From Nitrosomonadaceae bacterium (GTDB lineage: Bacteria > Pseudomonadota > Gammaproteobacteria > Burkholderiales > Nitrosomonadaceae): 64,000 nt of DNA. Positions 57,332-64,000 of the stretch are shown here, one piece after another (the stretch's first letter is position 1; each line of letters starts with the position of its first letter). A model generated the notes under the pieces. The model was given only the letters and a program-made list of their open reading frames with translations, had not been told where the DNA came from and searched no databases. The position numbers and the translations under genes were made by a program. The stretch lies in the NCBI GenBank assembly GCA_002721545.1, contig PBKR01000031.1, positions 23,032-87,031 of the forward strand, read 5' to 3'.

Positions 57332-58690
57332 ATGGGAAATACCGACATTATTGCTGCTATTGCTACTCCATTGGGAAAGGGTGGAGTTGGAGTAGTGCGC
57401 GTTTCTGGAAAAGGACTTCATAAAATAATTCAGGGGATATTGGGGTTTTTCCCAAAGAGTCGTCATGCTAGTTTAAGTAATTTTAAGGATAATAACGGTT
57501 TAATTATAGATCAGGGTATAGTTATTTTTTATCCTGCCCCATCTTCCTATACAGGCGAGGATGTGTTAGAGCTGCAGGGTCACGGCGGGCCAGCTGTAAT
57601 GGATATGTTGTTATCTCGTTGTCTTTCTTTAGGGGCAAGGATAGCTGAGCCAGGAGAGTTTACTTTGCGCGCCTTTCTTAATAATAAGCTTGACTTGGCT
57701 CAGGCAGAAAGCGTAGCAGATATTATAAATGCAAGCACAAAAGAAGCGGCGCGTTGTGCTATGCGCTCATTGCAAGGAGATTTTTCCACTACTATTTCTG
57801 TGCTAGCACAGAAAATCATTGACTTGCGTATGCTTATAGAGGCCACATTAGATTTTCCAGAAGAAGAAACCTGTTTTCTGAAGCATGCCGATATTTATGG
57901 ACAGATAAAAAATATCAAATTAAATCTTGAGAATATAATTGCCGCAGCACAGCAAGGAAGCTTGCTTCGTGAAGGAGTTAATGTGGTGTTAGTGGGTCAG
58001 CCCAATGTGGGAAAATCTAGCTTAATGAACAAATTGGCAAAAGAAGAGGTAGCTATTGTTACAGCCATTCCAGGAACAACCCGAGATACTATACGGGAGA
58101 CAATTCAAATTGAAGGCGTGCCAATTCATTTAATAGATACTGCCGGATTAAGAGAAACAGGTGATGAGATAGAGCAGATAGGCATTGCTCGTGCGTGGGC
58201 AGCAATTGAAAAAGGGGGGCTAGTACTGTTGTTGACGGATTGTCGTTTAGGCATTACCAAAGAAGATCAGCAGATATTAGAGAAGCTTCCGGGAGAAATA
58301 CCTTTAATTCATATAAATAATAAAATAGACCTACTAAAAACTCCCCCACAGGCCTGCGATAACAAAGAAAAAAGAGAGATTTATCTTTCTGCAAAAACTG
58401 GAGCAGGCGTAGATCAACTTAGACAAGAATTACTTGAGACCGTTGGCTGGAGTTCAAATCGCTCTGCTAGCGAGGGCATATTTATGGCTCGCCACCGTCA
58501 CTTGAAGGCCCTTGCTCAAACAAAAGAACATTTGCAGGAGGCTTATAATATAACCAAAAAAGAAATTAAGGCAGAACTGCTCGCTGAGGAAATGAGGCTT
58601 GCCCATCAGAGGTTGTTATCGATTACTGGAGAATTCAGCGCAGACGATTTGTTAGGAGAAATATTTTCGCGGTTTTGCATTGGCAAATAG
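57332..58690 (+). CDS. mnmE: tRNA modification GTPase MnmE
   Basis: TDIIAAIATPLGKGGVGVVRVSG, GQPNVGKSSLMNKLA, C-terminal FSRFCIGK. Confidence 0.97.
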   Translation: MGNTDIIAAIATPLGKGGVGVVRVSGKGLHKIIQGILGFFPKSRHASLSNFKDNNGLIIDQGIVIFYPAPSSYTGEDVLELQGHGGPAVMDMLLSRCLSLGARIAEPGEFTLRAFLNNKLDLAQAESVADIINASTKEAARCAMRSLQGDFSTTISVLAQKIIDLRMLIEATLDFPEEETCFLKHADIYGQIKNIKLNLENIIAAAQQGSLLREGVNVVLVGQPNVGKSSLMNKLAKEEVAIVTAIPGTTRDTIRETIQIEGVPIHLIDTAGLRETGDEIEQIGIARAWAAIEKGGLVLLLTDCRLGITKEDQQILEKLPGEIPLIHINNKIDLLKTPPQACDNKEKREIYLSAKTGAGVDQLRQELLETVGWSSNRSASEGIFMARHRHLKALAQTKEHLQEAYNITKKEIKAELLAEEMRLAHQRLLSITGEFSADDLLGEIFSRFCIGK

Positions 58691-58748
58691 CATAATAAAG
58701 CCTAAAAGCATATATTTTTTATCTGCTGACATTATTTGATAGGCTGTT

Positions 58749-58772
58749 GATGTGTTTCACGTGAAACACATC
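58749..58772. promoter_or_regulatory. parS: parS centromere site 1
   Basis: GATGTGTTTCACGTGAAACACATC; core TGTTTCACGTGAAACA at 58753-58768. Confidence 0.95.
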
Positions 58773-58783
58773 ATTAGGAACAC

Positions 58784-58807
58784 AAAATGTTTCACGTGAA
58801 ACATTTT
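58784..58807. promoter_or_regulatory. parS: parS centromere site 2
   Basis: AAAATGTTTCACGTGAAACATTTT; core TGTTTCACGTGAAACA at 58788-58803. Confidence 0.95.
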
Positions 58808-58888
58808 TTATTTTATAATAAATGCTGGTTCATTGCTTGATTAAATAAAGCGCGTGTGATGGTGTAGCCTTGTATTTTTTGTGGGGCT

Positions 58889-59260
58889 TTAGTCAGTTGT
58901 TGGTAAACGAAAGAGGTATATGGTTACGCAGGCGCCAATAAGGCCAAGCGTTGCTACTGCCCACCATTGGCCTATAATCCAAATTGATAGCGACATACTG
59001 GCCCATATTATAGTTACCGCACGCCAACGTATGTGTTTGGGCAAGCCGTTTCCTGATTGATGTTGGCGGATGATCGGACCAAGGTGCCGATTAGTAAGTA
59101 ACCACTGGTGAAAGCGTGGAGATGACTTGGCGAAACAGGCGGCAGCTAAGAGAATAAATGGGGTTGTGGGGAGTATGGGTAGTATTATCCCAACCACGCC
59201 TAGAGCAATTGATAGGCAGCCAATACTAATTAACAAGATTTTGATGGTTTTATGTTTCAT
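58889..59260 (-). CDS. DUF454/YbaN family inner membrane protein
   Basis: LGVVGIILPILPTTPFILLAAACFAKSSPRFHQWLLTNRHLGPIIRQ. Confidence 0.9.
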   Translation of the reverse strand: MKHKTIKILLISIGCLSIALGVVGIILPILPTTPFILLAAACFAKSSPRFHQWLLTNRHLGPIIRQHQSGNGLPKHIRWRAVTIIWASMSLSIWIIGQWWAVATLGLIGACVTIYLFRLPTTD

Positions 59261-59378
59261 ATGGTTAAGTTTGTTGCGGTCGATCTTAAAAAAAGAGTGT
59301 CATAAGCCTAGTTTGTCTTTATTATTTTGCTGTTATAGCTTGTAGTAAGAGTTTAGTACGATAACACTTGTATTTAGT

Positions 59379-61364
59379 TTGCCGTATAATATATTTTTCT
59401 TAAAAAGTTTTAAAGGTATTGGTTTGGATAGTAATTTTGAAAAATATGATGTAATTGTGGTAGGTGGGGGGCATGCAGGTACTGAAGCCGCATTGGCCTC
59501 TGCTAGAATGGGACGAAAAACCCTGTTACTTACCCATAATATTGAAACTTTAGGGCAGATGTCATGTAATCCGTCTATAGGTGGAATTGGAAAAGGGCAT
59601 CTGGTTAAAGAGATTGATGCGCTTGGTGGGGCTATGGCTGCCGCCGCAGATGAGGCGGGGATTCAGTTTCGCACTCTGAATGCAAGTAAGGGCGCGGCAG
59701 TTCGCGCAACTCGTGCTCAAGCTGACAGAATGCTTTATCGGCAGGCAATTCGCCGCCGGTTAGAAAATCAACCAAACTTAAGCTTATTTCAACAAGCTGT
59801 AGACGATTTTACTTTAGAGGGAGATCGGGTTACGGGGGTTGTTACTCAGTTGGGGGTAAAATTTTCTGCTTATGTGGTTGTATTAACTGCTGGGACCTTT
59901 CTTGCAGGTCTTGTACATGTTGGTTCAAGTAATTTTCGGGCGGGGCGTGTAGGAGATCCCTCGTCAAATACTCTTGCAAATCGATTGAGAGAAATGGACC
60001 TGGTTGTGGGAAGATTAAAAACGGGGACTCCCCCGCGTATTGATGGTCGTTCTATAAGGTATTCGGTTTTGTCGGAACAGCCTGGCGATATACCAGTTCC
60101 GTCTTTTTCATTTTTAGGTGGTGAAAAGCAACATCCGAAACAGTTATCATGTTGGATAGCCTCTACTAATGAGCATACTCATAGTATTATTCGTGCTGGA
60201 TTGGATAGGTCGCCTTTGTTTACGGGAACGATTGAAGGGGTTGGTCCGCGATATTGCCCTTCTATTGAGGATAAGGTTGTGCGTTTTTCTGATAAATTAG
60301 CGCATCAGGTATTTTTAGAGCCAGAGGGCCTCAATACTAATGAAGTTTATCCTAATGGCATTTCTACAAGTTTGCCATTTGAGTTGCAGATTGATTTAGT
60401 GCGCTCCATTAAGGGCTTAGAAAAAGCACATATTACCTGTCCGGGATATGCAATCGAGTATGATTATTTTGATCCTAGGGGCCTTAAAAGCTCGCTTGAA
60501 ACTAAAGCTATTGAGGGGCTGTTCTTTGCTGGACAAATCAATGGGACTACCGGCTACGAAGAGGCCGCGGCACAAGGCCTGCTGGCTGGAATTAATGCTG
60601 CTCTCAAATCCCAGGGTCAAGATGGGTGGTGTCCACGAAGAGATGAGGCATATATTGGTGTATTGGTAGATGATTTAATTACGCGTGGAGTATCAGAGCC
60701 ATATCGAATGTTTACTAGTCGAGCAGAATATCGCTTGCAGTTGCGTGAGGATAATGCTGATTTGCGTTTGACGGAAATTGGATATGAGCTTGGGGTTGTT
60801 GATGAAGAGCGCTGGGCGGCATTTAAATTTAAGCGTGAAGAGATCATCAAAGAGCAAAAGAGATTAAAAAAAATTTTTATTGGACCAGGCGCTGAAATGA
60901 GAAATATGACAAATGAAGAAATATTGCGCGTATTTGGTAAGCCTATACAACAGAAAGCTTCTCTTTATGAGCTGTTGCGACGACCTGATATAACTTATAA
61001 GAAATTAATGTCGCTACCCGGGATAGAAGGAGTGAATATAGATTCAGTAGTATCAGATCAAGTTGAAATTCAAGCTAAATATTCTGGTTATATTGAAAAG
61101 CAAAAAATTGAAGTGAAGCGCAGTACATATTATGAGGAAATGTGTTTGCCACAAAGTTTAGATTATAGTTCTGTAAGTGGGCTGTCTAATGAGGCACAAC
61201 AAAAATTAAATCAACATAAGCCAGAAAATTTAGGTCAGGCGGCTCGAATCTCTGGTATTACCCCAGCATCAATTTCGTTATTACTGGTACATTTGAAACG
61301 TGGCTTTATAGAGCAGAAAAAAACGAATAAAAAACAGCGTGAGTCTAAAATCACAACTGGATGA
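59379..61364 (+). CDS. mnmG: tRNA uridine-5-carboxymethylaminomethyl modification enzyme MnmG (real start probably ~59424)
   Basis: [46 protein letters not shown]. Confidence 0.96.
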   Translation: MPYNIFFLKSFKGIGLDSNFEKYDVIVVGGGHAGTEAALASARMGRKTLLLTHNIETLGQMSCNPSIGGIGKGHLVKEIDALGGAMAAAADEAGIQFRTLNASKGAAVRATRAQADRMLYRQAIRRRLENQPNLSLFQQAVDDFTLEGDRVTGVVTQLGVKFSAYVVVLTAGTFLAGLVHVGSSNFRAGRVGDPSSNTLANRLREMDLVVGRLKTGTPPRIDGRSIRYSVLSEQPGDIPVPSFSFLGGEKQHPKQLSCWIASTNEHTHSIIRAGLDRSPLFTGTIEGVGPRYCPSIEDKVVRFSDKLAHQVFLEPEGLNTNEVYPNGISTSLPFELQIDLVRSIKGLEKAHITCPGYAIEYDYFDPRGLKSSLETKAIEGLFFAGQINGTTGYEEAAAQGLLAGINAALKSQGQDGWCPRRDEAYIGVLVDDLITRGVSEPYRMFTSRAEYRLQLREDNADLRLTEIGYELGVVDEERWAAFKFKREEIIKEQKRLKKIFIGPGAEMRNMTNEEILRVFGKPIQQKASLYELLRRPDITYKKLMSLPGIEGVNIDSVVSDQVEIQAKYSGYIEKQKIEVKRSTYYEEMCLPQSLDYSSVSGLSNEAQQKLNQHKPENLGQAARISGITPASISLLLVHLKRGFIEQKKTNKKQRESKITTG

Positions 61365-61971
61365 GGGCGTTTCCGCGCTTGGTATTAACCTGCCAGAAGG
61401 TGCTGCAGAGCGGCTGTTACAATATTTGGCTTTAATGGAGAAGTGGGGCAAAGTATACAACTTGACAGCGATATGTAAGCCGGAAGAGATGTTAAGTTTG
61501 CACTTGTTTGATAGTTTAGTTATTTTGCCATATATTTCGGGGCCTTTTATTGCAGATGTGGGCAGTGGTGCCGGTCTTCCTGGGGTTCCTTTGGCTTTAG
61601 CTAGGCCTGATTGGCGCGTGGTTTTATTTGAGAGCAATCAAAAGAAAGCTATATTTTTACAGCAAGCTCGAATTGAATTGAACTTGAAAAATATTGAGGT
61701 AATTGCAGGGCGAGTTGAAAATTTTAGCCCGAGACAAATGTTTGATACAGTTGTTTCTCGTGCCTTCTCAGGTCTTGCTGATTATGTTCAACAGGCAGGC
61801 CATTTATGTAAAGAGGCTTATAAAGGGGGCATAATAGTGGCAATGAAAGGAAAAAACCCCCGAGGAGAGCTGGCACAAATTCCAGAGCAGTTTGTTATAA
61901 AAAAAATATCTTCAGTTATAGTTCCGGGGCTCGGTGCAGAACGGCACCTTGTGTTTATTAATCGTAATTAA
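61339..61971 (+). CDS. rsmG: 16S rRNA (guanine-N7) methyltransferase RsmG
   Basis: [34 protein letters not shown]; overlaps mnmG. Confidence 0.95.
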   Translation: MSLKSQLDEGVSALGINLPEGAAERLLQYLALMEKWGKVYNLTAICKPEEMLSLHLFDSLVILPYISGPFIADVGSGAGLPGVPLALARPDWRVVLFESNQKKAIFLQQARIELNLKNIEVIAGRVENFSPRQMFDTVVSRAFSGLADYVQQAGHLCKEAYKGGIIVAMKGKNPRGELAQIPEQFVIKKISSVIVPGLGAERHLVFINRN

Positions 61972-62007
61972 TTTTAATAATATATAGAGCGGATCATATA
62001 TAGATTT

Positions 62008-62826
62008 ATGGCCAAAAAAAACTTGGGAGGCGGCTTAGTGGCGAAAATTTTGGCAGTAACAAACCAAAAAGGTGGTGTAGGAAAAACTACAACTACTGTA
62101 AACTTGGCGGCGAGTTTGGCAGCTGCTAAGCGTAAGGTGTTATTAGTTGATTTGGACCCACAAGGTAATGCCACTATGGGAAGCGGCATAGATAAAAAAA
62201 GGTTAGAAAAAACAATTTACCATGCCTTAGTGAATAAGCAATCCTTAGCCGATATCTGTATAGCTTCAACCAGTGGGAAGTATGATCTGATTCCTGCAAA
62301 TCGTGATTTAGCTGGAGCAGAGGTTGAAATGGTGGGATTGCAGCGGCGAGAAATGCGGTTGAGGGACTTGTTAGAGAAAATTAAAAATAAATATGACTTT
62401 ATTTTATTAGACTGTCCTCCGGCGCTTAGTTTGCTTACATTAAATGGATTGTGTGCGGCAAATGCTGTAATGATTCCAATGCAGTGTGAGTATTATGCAT
62501 TGGAAGGGTTAAGTGATTTAGTTAATACAATAAAAAGAGTGCGTATTAATTTGAATCCTGCTCTTGAGATTGAGGGTTTGCTGCGAACAATGTTTGATCC
62601 AAGAAATGCTTTGACAAGACAGGTATCAGATCAATTAAGGGATCATTTTGGGGCTAAAGTTTATCGTACAGTAATTCCACGTAATGTCAGATTGGCAGAA
62701 GCGCCAAGTTTTGGAAAGCCAGTTTTATACCATGATAAACAATCTAAAGGCTCGCAAGCATATCTTGCATTAGCTGGAGAAATTTTAAATAGGTACCCTG
62801 CTAATACTGATTTAAAATATGAATAG
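62008..62826 (+). CDS. parA: Chromosome partitioning ATPase ParA (Soj); GTG at 62038 is a likely alternative start
   Basis: KILAVTNQKGGVGKTTTTVNLAASLA deviant Walker A; LDCPPALSLLTLNGL. Confidence 0.96.
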   Translation: MAKKNLGGGLVAKILAVTNQKGGVGKTTTTVNLAASLAAAKRKVLLVDLDPQGNATMGSGIDKKRLEKTIYHALVNKQSLADICIASTSGKYDLIPANRDLAGAEVEMVGLQRREMRLRDLLEKIKNKYDFILLDCPPALSLLTLNGLCAANAVMIPMQCEYYALEGLSDLVNTIKRVRINLNPALEIEGLLRTMFDPRNALTRQVSDQLRDHFGAKVYRTVIPRNVRLAEAPSFGKPVLYHDKQSKGSQAYLALAGEILNRYPANTDLKYE

Positions 62827-62875
62827 AAGAGAGTTAATTTAAAGAAACAGTATATAAAAACAAGCGAGACAAAAG

Positions 62876-63718
62876 ATGACAAAACAAAAAGGCTTGGGAA
62901 GGGGGCTAGATGCGTTGTTGGATGGGGGTGGTGATTTTGATAAGAATGAGGGGGTGCTGCAGAATTTAAAAATTTCTTATTTGCATCCAGGAAAATACCA
63001 GCCCCGTACCAGTATGGATAAGGCCTCATTGGCTGAGCTTGCAGATTCTATAAAGGCGCATGGGGTTATGCAGCCAATATTAGTTAGGCAGACCACAGGA
63101 AATATTTATGAAATAATTGCTGGTGAGCGGCGATGGCGAGCAGCACAATTGGCTGGCCTTAGAGAGGTTCCAGTACTCATTCGCGAGGTGGCAGATGAGG
63201 ATGCATTGGGAATGGCATTGATTGAAAATATTCAACGAGAAAATTTAAACCCTCTTGAAGAAGCTTTGGGGGTTCAGCGACTTATCAAGGAGTTTGGCAT
63301 GACTCATCAGGCGGTAGGCCATGTTTTAGGCAGCTCTCGTAGTTCAATTTCAAATTTATTGCGTTTGTTAAGTTTGCCAATGTCTGTTCAAAAGTTGATG
63401 ATGCGGGGAAAGCTTGATATGGGTCATGGGAGGGCATTGCTTGCTCTTCATGGCGTTAAGCAAATTGAAGCTGCAAATTTGGTTGTACATAGAAATCTCT
63501 CTGTGCGTGAAACAGAAATACTCGTGGGTCGAATGAGCGGGGCCAAGTCTTTAAAGAAGCATAAAAGTCGTGACTTATTACTTTTGCAGGAGGAAGTCTC
63601 CTCTAAGCTAGGGGCACAAATTGCTATCAAGCCTGGGAAAAAAGAAAGAGGAAATTTGATAATTCATTATAGTAATTTAGAACAATTAGATGAAATTTTA
63701 GCAAAATTAAGAAATTAG
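62876..63718 (+). CDS. parB: Chromosome partitioning protein ParB (Spo0J)
   Basis: KGLGRGLDALL, YQPRTSMDKASLAELADSIKAHGVMQPILVR, IIAGERRWRAAQLAGL. Confidence 0.96.
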   Translation: MTKQKGLGRGLDALLDGGGDFDKNEGVLQNLKISYLHPGKYQPRTSMDKASLAELADSIKAHGVMQPILVRQTTGNIYEIIAGERRWRAAQLAGLREVPVLIREVADEDALGMALIENIQRENLNPLEEALGVQRLIKEFGMTHQAVGHVLGSSRSSISNLLRLLSLPMSVQKLMMRGKLDMGHGRALLALHGVKQIEAANLVVHRNLSVRETEILVGRMSGAKSLKKHKSRDLLLLQEEVSSKLGAQIAIKPGKKERGNLIIHYSNLEQLDEILAKLRN

Positions 63719-63870
63719 CGAGCTGCTAATTTTTATATTTTGTGTTCGGCCTAGCTTTGTCCAGATTAAGCAATTAAAAAAAGCACTCTATTTTGTAGGT
63801 ATTAATTAATAGAGCACAATATCTACTTTTTGTTGAGCAAATATTTAGATAATGGTCTGATTTCAATGTG

Positions 63871-63892
63871 GTTACGTATGTAATTACGTAAC
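63871..63892. repeat. 22-bp inverted repeat (8-6-8) downstream of parB
   Basis: GTTACGTA-TGTAAT-TACGTAAC; followed by TTGACT-N18-TAATCT promoter-like elements. Confidence 0.6.
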
Positions 63893-64000
63893 AAATTACT
63901 TGACTTGGGGCGCTTTTCTCGGCTAATCTGCAGATTGATTGTCGGCTAATATAAGTGTCGAGATATATTCTCGTCACAAAGGTTTTGAAAGTCGTAGTAC

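Noticed and set aside
62008-62037. ParA leader MAKKNLGGGL resembling the ParB N-terminus (KGLGRGLDALL)
   Set aside because: Probably upstream of the real GTG start at 62038; likely coincidence.
63505-63520. Possible third parS (CTCTGTGCGTGAAACA) inside parB
   Set aside because: Only the right half-site matches; the left half has too many mismatches.
63774-63977. 67-aa minus-strand ORF after parB
   Set aside because: Spans the palindrome and promoter-like elements; no homology recognised.

Overview
AT-rich bacterial chromosomal window, almost entirely housekeeping genes. Gene content and order look betaproteobacterial, possibly Nitrosomonadales-like; this is an inference and no 16S is present. 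Main blocks: queC-queE-cpoB-pal-tolB-tolA-tolR-tolQ-ybgC-ruvB-ruvA-ruvC-yebC; alaS-recX-recA-pncC-pgpA-thiL-nusB-ribH-ribBA-ribE; ribD-nrdR-glyA; and a replication-origin region with gyrB-dnaN-dnaA on the minus strand diverging from rpmH-rnpA-yidD-yidC-mnmE-mnmG-rsmG-parA-parB on the plus strand. Accessory or variable items are a copper nitrite reductase (nirK) with an inverted repeat over its predicted promoter, an orphan acyl carrier protein, a BT1/MFS-like transporter, a polysaccharide flippase, a RegB/RegA-type redox two-component pair sitting between ribD and ribE, and a class III aminotransferase. Features absent from the ORF track include rpmH, a 58-aa DUF3460-like gene, tRNA-Arg(CCT), two 24-bp parS palindromes, and the N-terminus of ruvC, which seems to require an ATT start. 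I saw no CRISPR array, prophage, transposon, rRNA or obvious defence system. I did not find a clearly new multi-gene system. The strongest leads are local: a ~100-residue insertion in AlaRS, the ATT-start ruvC, the nirK operator, and a small unknown gene next to ppa.
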